A stretch of DNA of 8,919 bases from Bacteroidota bacterium (GCA_021793635.1 JAJYSI010000109.1:1-8919), one strand, 5' to 3'; counted from the stretch's first letter, positions 1 through 7,490 are shown. The notes: a model not told the origin generated them from the letters alone. Numbers and translations: made by a program.

Positions 1-1129
1 TACATCCGTTGCTGAAATTTTCCTTTGGAAAGAGCATCGGCGTGCCGTCAACATCGGCAGTTAATTTATGCGCCGCAATAGCCTGCCGGTATGCTAAAGC
101 GCAAAGCGAAGCATATTTTTCTCCGCCGACTTTTTTCAAGTCGCTCATCAGTTCTTCATCAAACTTTTGGCATCGGCTTATATTTTCAGAATAATTATCA
201 ACAGCACTTTCGATTAAATCTTTCGCGTTCATACCGGTAGTGCGCCAATACGGTCTTAACCACCTGTGAAAATATTCGATTGAAAATTGATCATCATAAG
301 CCAGCAAAAGAAAGCGCTCCACCGTTTCAGATGATATTTTACCAAGATTAAATTCGTATGCAAGCACAGACCAATTATCATTGGCTCGGCGCGGGAATTC
401 TAAATCATCTGACTTTGGAAGAGCCCCGTTCGAAATAAAATCGCTCCGCACATTTTCACTAGAGTCAATTAGGCTTAATGCATTCTGCGATGTTGGCGAG
501 CATGTATAAAAATATCCCCAATCTATCCGTAAGTTATCCCCGGATTTTTGCAGCACCGGCTGTTTTAATGAACCGGTACTCAAAACATTAATTCCATTTA
601 AATTATAACGTGAGCAAACAACTTTTTCATCCGGTGTATTTACAGCTACTTCGCAACTGTTATCAAAATAAATTTGCACATCGTGTTCTCTCCCGTCAAT
701 CGATTGGACTTTCCATGAGACATACGTGATAGGCTCGGACATTAATTTTAAATCGCTCGGGATTAATGGCGTTGTAAAAGTTAATATTAGTTTAATCCCT
801 TCGCCTGAAAAATTGTAAATTGTTTGGGTAGGATTGACAATGAGACTTTCAAGAGGAAGTTTGGACAAACTGTCAACACCTCGGCTTAAAATTCTGTAAC
901 ACTTTCCGTCAATTCTTATCATACTTGTTAAAGCCATGTTTGTGCCGGTCCAGTGCTTTGTCCAATCATCTGCAGGATGATTTGCAAAAGACCAGATGCT
1001 GAAATAGGGATCGCAGGTTACAAGCGGTACCGCAGGCGGTCGGAAATTTTCAGTCTGTGCATTTGTTTTAGTTGACATGATTAAAATTAAAAAAGAAGTT
1101 AGAATGGGAAGCAGTATAAAAATTTTCAT
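1..1129 (-). CDS. Secreted GtaA-type glutaminase-like protein (DUF4964/DUF5127/DUF4965 family), 3' end cut off by window
   Basis: The frame is open from an ATG at 1129 to the left edge, giving 376 residues without a stop. Residues 1-24 form a signal peptide (Lys2, a hydrophobic run, then TNA before Gln25), so the protein is exported. Residues 30-62 hold the family's N-terminal block (RPPAVPLVTCDPYFSIWS, then DDW..HWTG). The visible end, FPKENFSNGC, matches the start of the central domain. Relatives usually run to about 800 residues, so roughly half is missing. The family is named for Aspergillus glutaminase A, which hydrolyses L-glutamine to glutamate and ammonia. The C-terminal part is an alpha/alpha six-hairpin barrel like that of glycosidases, so activity on glutamine is not certain for bacterial members. 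The gene starts 42 nt after the CNNM-like gene and is probably its operon partner. There is no strong Shine-Dalgarno; the ATG at 1078 would remove most of the signal peptide, so 1129 is preferred. Confidence 0.85.
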   Translation of the reverse strand, partial: MKIFILLPILTSFLILIMSTKTNAQTENFRPPAVPLVTCDPYFSIWSFANHPADDWTKHWTGTNMALTSMIRIDGKCYRILSRGVDSLSKLPLESLIVNPTQTIYNFSGEGIKLILTFTTPLIPSDLKLMSEPITYVSWKVQSIDGREHDVQIYFDNSCEVAVNTPDEKVVCSRYNLNGINVLSTGSLKQPVLQKSGDNLRIDWGYFYTCSPTSQNALSLIDSSENVRSDFISNGALPKSDDLEFPRRANDNWSVLAYEFNLGKISSETVERFLLLAYDDQFSIEYFHRWLRPYWRTTGMNAKDLIESAVDNYSENISRCQKFDEELMSDLKKVGGEKYASLCALAYRQAIAAHKLTADVDGTPMLFPKENFSNGC

Positions 1130-1171
1130 CTTAATTATCTCGGAAAGTTTTCTACAGGAAAATTGTGTTGA

Positions 1172-2416
1172 TCATTTTAGCTCATTCGCCGGCTCTGAGA
1201 TTAAATTGAATTTAACTAAGTCGATTTTAATATTTGAAGCACGGACAATAATAATATTAAAATTTTCCAATGTCAGATTTTCCCCTTCCGCCGGTATTCT
1301 TCCGATGCGGCTGGAAATAAATCCGGCTATGGTTTCATAATCACCAGTCGGAATATTTAAGGAATATTTTTCATTTATATAATCGATCTCAACTTTGCCG
1401 CTTATTAAATAAGAATTGCCGCCGACCTTCCTGCAGATATATTCTTCAATATCGTACTCATCCCTAATCTCGCCGAAAAGCTCTTCCATGATATCTTCCA
1501 TCGTAATTATTCCTGCTGTTCCTCCGAACTCATCAATTACAATTGCAATCGATACGTGCCTGCTTAAAAATTCATTCATCATATCGAAAGTTTTTTTTGC
1601 TTCCGGGACAAAGATGATTTCCCGCATAATGCTTTTTAAATCCGGCGGCGATTTAAATATATCATAAGCAAATACAACGCCTTTAATGTTATCCAGATTC
1701 TCTTCATAAACCGGAAGCTTCGAATACCCGGAATCAATAAACACTGAAATTACTTCGTTGATGCTTTGAGTTATTTCTACTCCGATTATCTCTGTCCTTG
1801 GTCGCATTGCCTCGTAAACCCGTTGATCACCTAGTTCTAATACCTTCGATATAACATCGCTCTCAGATTTTTTGACTACTCCCGCTTCCAGACTTTCTTC
1901 GACTAAAAATTCAATATCTTCTTTGCTGAATAGATAATTAAATTTCTCTTCTCTAACTCCGGAGTATTGAGTAAAGAATGTAGAGATAGCAGATATAATC
2001 TTTGTAAAAGGATATAATATAATGGACAAAAATCTAATGGGCAGTGCGGTAATCAAAACAACGCGGTCTGCCATCTCGCGAGAGAAGTATTTTGGAATCA
2101 ATTCGCCGAACAACAAGATTAGGAAAGTAGAGATTAGCATTATCTCAACATCAGTCAATCCAAAAAGCTTGAAGAGGAAGATTGCACTGATTGAAGCAAA
2201 AGTTATATTGACAACATTATTACCAAGTAATATTGTTGAGAAAAAATTATGCGGGTTATGTGTAAAATAATGCGCGCTTTTAGCGGCAAGATTATTCTTT
2301 CTCGCTTTCACTTCCAGCTTAAGCTTGTTCGAAGCGATAAATGCAATTTCAGAACCGGAAAAGAAAGCACTAAACAACAATAAAATCAGCAGTATTAATA
2401 AATCATCCAAAAGCAT
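1172..2416 (-). CDS. CNNM/CorC (HlyC) family membrane protein with CBS pair
   Basis: The 414-residue protein has the standard three-part layout. Residues 1-180 are a CNNM transmembrane domain (DUF21) with the family motifs SGSEIAF (20-26), LLGNNVVN (63-70) and GELIPK (104-109). Residues about 200-325 are a CBS pair, ending in the conserved VIDEFGGTAGIITMEDIMEELFGEI region. Residues about 335-405 are a CorC/HlyC C-terminal domain. Characterised relatives transport or regulate Mg2+ (and sometimes Co2+) at the inner membrane, with ATP-Mg binding to the CBS pair as a switch. The older 'hemolysin' label is unlikely to describe the real role. The ATG shares its A with the TAA stop of the upstream lipoprotein gene (TAATG) and has no visible Shine-Dalgarno, which suggests translational coupling. 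Length and motifs are intact. The transported ion cannot be told from sequence. Confidence 0.93.
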   Translation of the reverse strand: MLLDDLLILLILLLFSAFFSGSEIAFIASNKLKLEVKARKNNLAAKSAHYFTHNPHNFFSTILLGNNVVNITFASISAIFLFKLFGLTDVEIMLISTFLILLFGELIPKYFSREMADRVVLITALPIRFLSIILYPFTKIISAISTFFTQYSGVREEKFNYLFSKEDIEFLVEESLEAGVVKKSESDVISKVLELGDQRVYEAMRPRTEIIGVEITQSINEVISVFIDSGYSKLPVYEENLDNIKGVVFAYDIFKSPPDLKSIMREIIFVPEAKKTFDMMNEFLSRHVSIAIVIDEFGGTAGIITMEDIMEELFGEIRDEYDIEEYICRKVGGNSYLISGKVEIDYINEKYSLNIPTGDYETIAGFISSRIGRIPAEGENLTLENFNIIIVRASNIKIDLVKFNLISEPANELK

Positions 2417-2901
2417 TAATAAACTTTTTTAACTTTAATATTTTTAATATGAAAAATAAATTCTTTCCCTTCAGAAGTAAATATAAACCGGGCATTTATC
2501 GCCAAAGCATTGTTTACTTCTTTTTTTATTTTAACCGGATCCTGTAGACCGAAAGAAAATTGTTTTTCTACTTGAGGAGGAAGAATAAAATTGCCGGCGT
2601 TGTCTGTGGCTATAAATACCGGTTTTAGCTTATAGACAAGCAGACTGTCACGATAAATATCTAATTCCGTAAGATCTAAACTTTTAATTGTGTCTTCTCC
2701 GGAATTCTCAATATTCAACTTACCCGAAAAATGAAAAGTAGAATTCATACCGGGCATAAAATTCATCCAGGCGGTTTCTCCTTGTAATTTTACTTTTAAA
2801 TTCATTTTGGCATTCTTAGAAATTTGGCTGCTGCAGCCAACAGCAAAGAATAAAATCAAAAGGAAGCCTGTTGTAAAATATTTTATCTTTTGAATAAACA
2901 T
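2416..2901 (-). CDS. Small predicted lipoprotein of unknown function
   Basis: From the ATG at 2901 this is a 161-residue protein. Residues 1-22 are a lipoprotein signal (MFIQKIKY, a hydrophobic run, then a lipobox AVGC with Cys23 as the predicted lipidated residue). The mature part is about 138 residues, mostly beta-prone, with an immunoglobulin-like look: a GKLNIENSGEDTI segment followed by alternating polar and hydrophobic strands. I do not recognise a named family. An in-frame TTG at 2922 would add seven residues in front of the signal (168 aa). The ATG gives a conventional signal-peptide N-terminus and is preferred, although neither start has a convincing Shine-Dalgarno. The stop overlaps the start of the CNNM-like gene by one base, so the two are probably made together. 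Association of the lipoprotein with that membrane protein is a guess from position only. There is no Asp-rich surface-export signal after the Cys (it reads SSQISK). Confidence 0.8.
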   Translation of the reverse strand: MFIQKIKYFTTGFLLILFFAVGCSSQISKNAKMNLKVKLQGETAWMNFMPGMNSTFHFSGKLNIENSGEDTIKSLDLTELDIYRDSLLVYKLKPVFIATDNAGNFILPPQVEKQFSFGLQDPVKIKKEVNNALAINARFIFTSEGKEFIFHIKNIKVKKVY

Positions 2902-2912
2902 GGGTTCAATTT

Positions 2913-2941
2913 TTCGGAACAATTTAGCCGGTCATTCCGAA
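2913..2941 (-). repeat. Inverted repeat in the ubiA-like/lipoprotein intercistronic gap
   Basis: On the minus strand TTCGGAA and TTCCGAA are perfect 7-nt arms separated by 15 nt. In the mRNA this would be a hairpin lying between the stop of the UbiA-like gene and the ATG of the lipoprotein gene. The alternative TTG start at 2922 sits at the end of the loop, with the right arm immediately after it. No U-run follows, so it is not a typical terminator. It may affect translation or processing, or be chance. Confidence 0.4.
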
Positions 2942-2950
2942 GAAATTCTT

Positions 2951-3823
2951 TTAATAAATAATCAAGGTTGTTACTAAAATATATAACAAAATGTTTAAAA
3001 TCATCGGAAGGTCGGTGAGCATGATCTCGGTGGTATTCTCGCCTCTATTATTGATATGAACTAAAAACATGTATCTGAATATTCCGAACACAACAAAGGG
3101 CGTGGTGTATATTAAATTCTCACTGCCAAAAACGGAAACTGTTCTTGCCGAAACGGTATAGAGAGCATAGCAAATAATTACCGCAGATGATGCAACCGTT
3201 GCCATCTGATTTGTAAAATCAAGTGAATAAGAAGCAAGTACCTTTCTGGTTACTGAATTCGAATCTTCCTGAACAAGCTTTAGCTCGGACTGCCGTTTCA
3301 TAACAGCAAGGAAAAGTGAAACAAACATTGTTGTCAAAAGCAGCCAGCTTGAAATTTCCACATTGATTATAAATGCACCGGCAACTACTCTGATTATAAA
3401 TCCGGCAGCTATACTGAAAATATCGAGCAGGACAATATGTTTCAGATAAAACGAGTAAAAAATATTCAGGACAAAATAAGTAAAAATGGAAACGGCAAAG
3501 GTCAAATTAAAATCGAAAAGTGCAGCAGCAATTATTATAAACATTATCACCGCAAGCATTATAGCTTTACTTTTAGAAATAGCGCCGGAAGGCAGCGGGC
3601 GAAGCTTCTTTATGGGATGAGCTTTATCGGCTTCAAGATCGATGATATCATTTATAACATAAACCAGGCTTGAGGTTCCACAGAAAAGAAAGAATCCGCC
3701 TAAAGAAACGAAGAAAAAATCCCTTTCAAAAAGATGTTGGGAAAAAACCAAAGGGACAAAGACAAAAAAGTTCTTTATCCACTGTGGTACCCGTAATAAT
3801 TTAAAATAATTTTTTAATATCAA
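2951..3823 (-). CDS. UbiA-superfamily decaprenyl-phosphate phosphoribosyltransferase-like protein
   Basis: This 290-residue integral membrane protein has about eight or nine hydrophobic segments. The opening [10 protein letters not shown], the Mg-binding NDIIDLEAD at 58-66 followed by [11 protein letters not shown] at 127-129, the R145/AG pair and KRQSEL at 176-181 match the DPPR synthase branch (Mycobacterium Rv3806c), not 4-hydroxybenzoate or heme prenyltransferases. That branch joins the ribose 5-phosphate of PRPP to a polyprenyl phosphate at the membrane, making an activated pentose donor for envelope glycans. No DprE1/DprE2-like epimerase partner is in the window, so the use of the product is unknown. 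The start is TTG at 3823: no ATG lies between it and the conserved N-terminus, and the next Met is at residue 89. GAGGAG at 3835-3840 lies 11 nt upstream. The TTG overlaps the TGA stop of the mutase gene (TTGA), suggesting translational coupling. Confidence 0.88.
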   Translation of the reverse strand: MILKNYFKLLRVPQWIKNFFVFVPLVFSQHLFERDFFFVSLGGFFLFCGTSSLVYVINDIIDLEADKAHPIKKLRPLPSGAISKSKAIMLAVIMFIIIAAALFDFNLTFAVSIFTYFVLNIFYSFYLKHIVLLDIFSIAAGFIIRVVAGAFIINVEISSWLLLTTMFVSLFLAVMKRQSELKLVQEDSNSVTRKVLASYSLDFTNQMATVASSAVIICYALYTVSARTVSVFGSENLIYTTPFVVFGIFRYMFLVHINNRGENTTEIMLTDLPMILNILLYILVTTLIIY

Positions 3824-5475
3824 AAGACGGCGGACTCCTCGTATATTCCGAAAACTTCTTTTAATTCTCCAGTCATCTCACCAAGAGTAACATAATTGTG
3901 AGCAGCTTTTATCAGCAACGGCATCAAGTTTTGATTTCCTTCTGCCGCTTTACGGATTTCTTTCAAACTTTCTTTTACGACCTTTTCATTTCTGCTCTGA
4001 CGTAAATCTGCCATTCGCTGCTTTTGTTTCTTCTCAACTTCAGGCGAAATATACAAAATGGGAATATCAATTTTCTCATCCTGCTCTACAAATTCATTTA
4101 CGCCGACGATAAACTTTTCTTTCCGCTCAACTTCTTTCTGATAGCGGTAAGCGGAATCGGCAATTTCTTTTTGGAAATACCCTGCTTCTATTGCCGGGAT
4201 CACTCCGCCGATAGAATCTATCTGCTCGAAAATTTCGTTAGTCTGCTTTTCCATTTTATCTGTCAGCGCCTCAACATAATAACTGCCGCCAAGCGGATCG
4301 ACTGTATTTACAACGCCGGTTTCATAGGCTATCAATTGCTGGGTACGAAGAGCAATCTTTACTGCCTTTTCGCTCGGAAGAGCCAGAGTTTCGTCCATTG
4401 AATTTGTATGAAGCGATTGCGTTCCGCCGAGTACGGCTGCAAGAGCCTGAAACGCCGTTCTAATAATATTATTCTCAGGCTGCTGAGCGGTTAAAGTGCA
4501 ACCGGCAGTCTGTGAGTGGAATCTTAGCCACCACGAGCGCGGATTCTTAGCACCGTATTTTTCTCTCATCCTCTTTGCATAAATTTTTCTTGCCGCCCTA
4601 TATTTCGCTATCTCTTCAAAGAAATCCAGATGAGAATTAAAGAAGAAAGAAATCCTCGGCGCAAACTCATCTACGTCCATTCCTCTTTCTATACAAGCTT
4701 CAATATAAGCAAATCCATCTGCAAGCGTATATGCAAGCTCTTGCACCGCTGTTGAGCCGGCTTCTCGGATATGATATCCGCTTACGGAAACCGGATTCCA
4801 TTGTGGAACTTCCTTCGCACAATATTCGATCATATCAACAATAATTCTCATTGAAGGAGTCGGTGGATAAATATATTCCTTTTGTGCAATGTACTCTTTT
4901 AAAATATCGTTCTGAAGAGTACCTCTTAAATTTTTTAAGTCGACATTTTGCTTCTGAGCAACCGCAAGATAAAAAGCAAAAATCATTGCCGCCGGAGAAT
5001 TTATTGTCATCGAAGTTGAAACTTTATCAAGAGGAATTTTATCAAACAAAACTTCCATATCCTGAAGTGAAGAAATCGATACTCCGCAGATTCCAACTTC
5101 ACCTTCGCTCAATGGTGCGTCTGCATCCCATCCCATTAAAGTGGGAAGATCAAACGCAACCGACAACCCTGTTTGCCCGTGGTTAAGTAAATAATGAAAT
5201 CTTTGGTTAGTATCTTCAGGAGTTCCGAAGCCGGCGAATTGACGCATTGTCCAGATTCTGCCGCGGTATCCGTTCGAGTGAATTCCTCTCGTGTAAGGAT
5301 ATTCGCCGGGAAAACCTATTTCTGATAAAAAATTAATATTTTCAATGTCATCGGGTCCGTAAAGAATTTTGACGTCTTCACCGCTGACAGATGTAAATTT
5401 CATTCCGTTAGTCCGCAGATTTTTATTTTTTTCTTCGAACGCACTTTTCTTATTTTTATATTCTTCACTAATCAT
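3820..5475 (-). CDS. Acyl-CoA mutase large subunit, B12-dependent, isobutyryl-CoA mutase-like (IcmA type)
   Basis: The 551-residue protein is the catalytic TIM-barrel subunit of the methylmalonyl-CoA mutase family: [60 protein letters not shown] and SGYHIREAG, with His235 aligning to MCM His244. The enzyme rearranges a CoA-thioester carbon skeleton by an adenosylcobalamin radical. It ends at the usual boundary of the split form, with no C-terminal cobalamin domain, so a separate B12-binding small subunit is needed and none is encoded here. Two substrate-determining positions are Phe80 (codon 5236-5238; Tyr89 in Propionibacterium MCM) and Gln198 (4882-4884; Arg207 in MCM). The 118-residue spacing is the same in both. 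Phe/Gln is the isobutyryl-CoA mutase pattern, and TLMG also resembles that group. The ATG at 5475 is preferred because GAGGA lies 5 nt upstream; an ATG at 5487 would add four residues and has no Shine-Dalgarno. It heads the left operon. Confidence 0.93.
   Translation of the reverse strand: MISEEYKNKKSAFEEKNKNLRTNGMKFTSVSGEDVKILYGPDDIENINFLSEIGFPGEYPYTRGIHSNGYRGRIWTMRQFAGFGTPEDTNQRFHYLLNHGQTGLSVAFDLPTLMGWDADAPLSEGEVGICGVSISSLQDMEVLFDKIPLDKVSTSMTINSPAAMIFAFYLAVAQKQNVDLKNLRGTLQNDILKEYIAQKEYIYPPTPSMRIIVDMIEYCAKEVPQWNPVSVSGYHIREAGSTAVQELAYTLADGFAYIEACIERGMDVDEFAPRISFFFNSHLDFFEEIAKYRAARKIYAKRMREKYGAKNPRSWWLRFHSQTAGCTLTAQQPENNIIRTAFQALAAVLGGTQSLHTNSMDETLALPSEKAVKIALRTQQLIAYETGVVNTVDPLGGSYYVEALTDKMEKQTNEIFEQIDSIGGVIPAIEAGYFQKEIADSAYRYQKEVERKEKFIVGVNEFVEQDEKIDIPILYISPEVEKKQKQRMADLRQSRNEKVVKESLKEIRKAAEGNQNLMPLLIKAAHNYVTLGEMTGELKEVFGIYEESAVF
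3835..3840 (-). promoter_or_regulatory. Shine-Dalgarno site deciding the TTG start of the UbiA-like gene
   Basis: GAGGAG lies inside the 3' end of the mutase gene, 11 nt before the TTG at 3823. It is the strongest Shine-Dalgarno match I found near a start in the window and supports a non-ATG start overlapping the mutase stop codon. Confidence 0.55.
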
Positions 5476-5551
5476 TTCAGTCCTCATCAGTTTTTTTTGA
5501 AACTAAATTTTTGCCTCAAGCCTTTTGGGAAAGACAATTTTTTATTCAAAT

Positions 5552-5580
5552 ATTATTCAATCGAAAGATAGTTGTTTCAA
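5552..5580 (-). promoter_or_regulatory. Candidate promoter for the mutase-led operon
   Basis: On the minus strand TTGAAA (5580-5575) is followed after 17 nt by AATAAT (5557-5552). Each hexamer has one mismatch to the sigma-70 consensus. It lies in the only sizeable intergenic gap of the window, so a promoter is expected there, and would give a leader of about 60-70 nt before the mutase start. A Bacteroidota-type reading also exists: AATATTTG (5554-5547) is one mismatch from TAnnTTTG, but its TTG element would be badly spaced. The region is AT-rich, so chance matches are likely. Confidence 0.35.
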
Positions 5581-5584
5581 TTTA

Positions 5585-5603
5585 GCATTGTTGTAAAACA
5601 TGC
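5585..5603 (-). other. Small imperfect hairpin between mutL and the mutase gene
   Basis: On the minus strand GCATGTT and AACAATGC pair around a TTAC loop, giving seven base pairs with one bulged A. It begins about 28 nt after the mutL stop and just before the promoter candidate. No U-run follows, so it is not a good intrinsic terminator. It could be a weak 3'-end stabiliser or operator-like site, or chance. Confidence 0.2.
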
Positions 5604-5630
5604 CTTCGACAACCTACCTGCAATTTTCAA

Positions 5631-7490
5631 TTACGAAGTTCTTCCAAACCTTCTATCAAATTCTTCCAGAGAAATTTTTACAACCACCGGTCTGCCATGA
5701 GGGCAAACATACGGCATTGAAGTTGCAAACAATTGGTCAATCAGCAAACGCATCTCTCTTTCGGAGAGATAATCGCCGGCTTTAATAGCTGCTTTGCATG
5801 AATAAGTCTTCGCAAGGTATTCACGTTCTTCTAATTTTTTCTCACGAAGGTTGACCGAATATTCTTCCAGTAATTCAAGAATTACTTTTTCTTCGGAACC
5901 TTTCTTTACGTCTTCCGGAACACCTTCAATAACTATTGTATTCTTGCTGAAAAACTTAATCGCAAATCCTAACTTTGTCAAGTACGGATTTATTTCTTTA
6001 AGGATCGCAAACCGCGCCGGGTCGATTTCAATTGTCTTTGGAAAAAGAAGCTGCTGCGAAAAAGGCAGATTAGCCTCAAAACGCTTCAAAGCTTTTTCAT
6101 ATAAAACTCTCTCATGCGCAACATGCTGGTCAATTATCATCAAACCGGTTTTTATCTGAGATAAAATATATTTGTTCTGAAGCTGAACGATGAACGGCGT
6201 ATCAACTTCATCCCTTGTTTTTCTTTCAGTACTTTCAGCTTGATGGAATATTTCCCGGCTCTCGTTTTTATCAAAAGGAAGCTTAGGTGAAGCCTGATTT
6301 TCAGGCAGAACCGCTTTATCCGGAATAGCACTGAAAATCAAATCAATATCTCTATCGGAAAAATCCCGTCTGGCATAAGATTGTTTTTCCTGGAACACCG
6401 GTCTGTCAGAGAAATCATTCTTTTCGACTTTTGTGAAATTATTAAAATTTATTTTCTCGCCTTCCTCAGTCGTTTGAGAAAATGCCATGTTAGGTACAAG
6501 ATCATGAGTACCGAGACTTTTTCTTATAACTGCAAGAATAAAATTATAAACGCTTTTCTCGTCATCAAACCTGACTTCAAGTTTTGAAGGGTGAACGTTT
6601 ACATCAATCCGCTTTGGGTCAAGTTCAATAAAAAGAATAAAGAACGGATAATCACCTTTCTCAAGGATATTTTCGTAAGCAGTAAATACAGCGTGGTTAA
6701 TATGCCGGCTGATTACATACCGCCAATTCAAAAATACAAACTGGTTGCCTTTGCTTTTTCTTAGCATCGCTGGTTTTCCGATAAAACCTGTAATGCTGAG
6801 AAATTCAGTTCGCTCATCGACAGGAATTAAAGCATCAAGCATGTTATCCGCAAAAACCTGTCTGATTCTATCATCCACTTTTCCGGCAGCATAATCAAAA
6901 ATAACTTCATCATCGTTATAAAGTTTAAAGCTAATTCCATGATGTCCGAGAGCGGTTTTATTAAATGTATCTATAATGTGTTTCAACTCGGTTGCATCTG
7001 TCTTTAGAAAGTTTCTTCTTGCAGGAGTATTAAAAAATAAATTTTTAACGGCAACCGAAGTTCCTTTTGGAAAGGAGCCTTTTTCCTTGATGATCGTATT
7101 ACCATCATCAATTTTAATTATCGTTCCAAGCTCTTCGTCCTTCGTTTCTGTTTTTATTTCCAACTGGCTTACAGCGGCAATAGAGCTGAGCGCTTCGCCT
7201 CTAAATCCAAGAGTGGAAATTGAATCAAGATCTTCGAGCCTGGAGATTTTACTTGTCGCATGCTTTTGAACGCAAAGCACGGCGTCTTCCTCAGTCATTC
7301 CAATACCGTCATCAATTACCTGGATTAAAGATTTGCCTGCACGTTTTACAATTAGCTCAATCGAATCAGCACCGGCATCGATTGAGTTTTCTAATAACTC
7401 TTTAACAACCGATTCAGGTCTTTGAACTACTTCGCCTGCAGCAATCTTGCTGGCAATGTTCTCAGGAAGTATGTTAATTTTTGTTGTCAT
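5631..7490 (-). CDS. mutL: DNA mismatch repair protein MutL, endonuclease-type
   Basis: The 619-residue protein has both MutL halves. The N-terminal GHKL ATPase shows IAAGEVVQRP (16-24), VVKELLENSIDAGA with catalytic Glu31 and Asn35, DDGIGM (60-65), TLGFRGEAL (93-101) and the NVHPSK block (298-303). A variable linker spans about 335-430. The C-terminal dimerisation and nuclease domain carries DQHVAHERVLYE (454-465), matching the DQHA(X)2E(X)4E endonuclease motif with Val for Ala, plus SCKAAIKAG (564-572), CPHGRP (596-601) and FDR (611-613). QQLLFP at 479-484 resembles the sliding-clamp binding motif. MutL couples mismatch recognition by MutS to strand incision; this type nicks DNA itself and fits organisms without MutH. 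The ATG at 7490 gives the conserved MTTKINILPE start. It lies 17 nt inside folA with AAAGGA directly abutting it, too close for normal Shine-Dalgarno use, so coupling to folA is likely. Confidence 0.97.
   Translation of the reverse strand: MTTKINILPENIASKIAAGEVVQRPESVVKELLENSIDAGADSIELIVKRAGKSLIQVIDDGIGMTEEDAVLCVQKHATSKISRLEDLDSISTLGFRGEALSSIAAVSQLEIKTETKDEELGTIIKIDDGNTIIKEKGSFPKGTSVAVKNLFFNTPARRNFLKTDATELKHIIDTFNKTALGHHGISFKLYNDDEVIFDYAAGKVDDRIRQVFADNMLDALIPVDERTEFLSITGFIGKPAMLRKSKGNQFVFLNWRYVISRHINHAVFTAYENILEKGDYPFFILFIELDPKRIDVNVHPSKLEVRFDDEKSVYNFILAVIRKSLGTHDLVPNMAFSQTTEEGEKINFNNFTKVEKNDFSDRPVFQEKQSYARRDFSDRDIDLIFSAIPDKAVLPENQASPKLPFDKNESREIFHQAESTERKTRDEVDTPFIVQLQNKYILSQIKTGLMIIDQHVAHERVLYEKALKRFEANLPFSQQLLFPKTIEIDPARFAILKEINPYLTKLGFAIKFFSKNTIVIEGVPEDVKKGSEEKVILELLEEYSVNLREKKLEEREYLAKTYSCKAAIKAGDYLSEREMRLLIDQLFATSMPYVCPHGRPVVVKISLEEFDRRFGRTS

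Noticed and set aside
1148..1163. TTTTC/GAAAA inverted repeat in the gap before the glutaminase-like gene
   Set aside because: The stem has only five base pairs, has low G+C and no U-run, so it does not support a terminator between the two genes.
1077..1340. Plus-strand open frame over the glutaminase/CNNM gene junction
   Set aside because: It lies opposite two well-supported minus-strand genes, has no recognisable motif and looks like a shadow frame. The same applies to all other plus-strand frames.
1172..2416. Annotation of the CBS-domain protein as a hemolysin
   Set aside because: The name comes from an old homologue; the domain layout is that of CNNM/CorC ion-transport proteins, and nothing here indicates a toxin.
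2951..3823. UbiA-like protein as 4-hydroxybenzoate octaprenyltransferase or heme O synthase
   Set aside because: The QWIKN opening, the [17 protein letters not shown] block and KRQSEL match the phosphoribosyltransferase branch better, and no quinone or heme genes are nearby.
5489..5504. Short hairpin with an A-rich loop just before the mutase gene
   Set aside because: A 5-bp A/T-rich stem (AGTTT/AAACT) is too weak and too likely by chance to call as a regulatory element or terminator.
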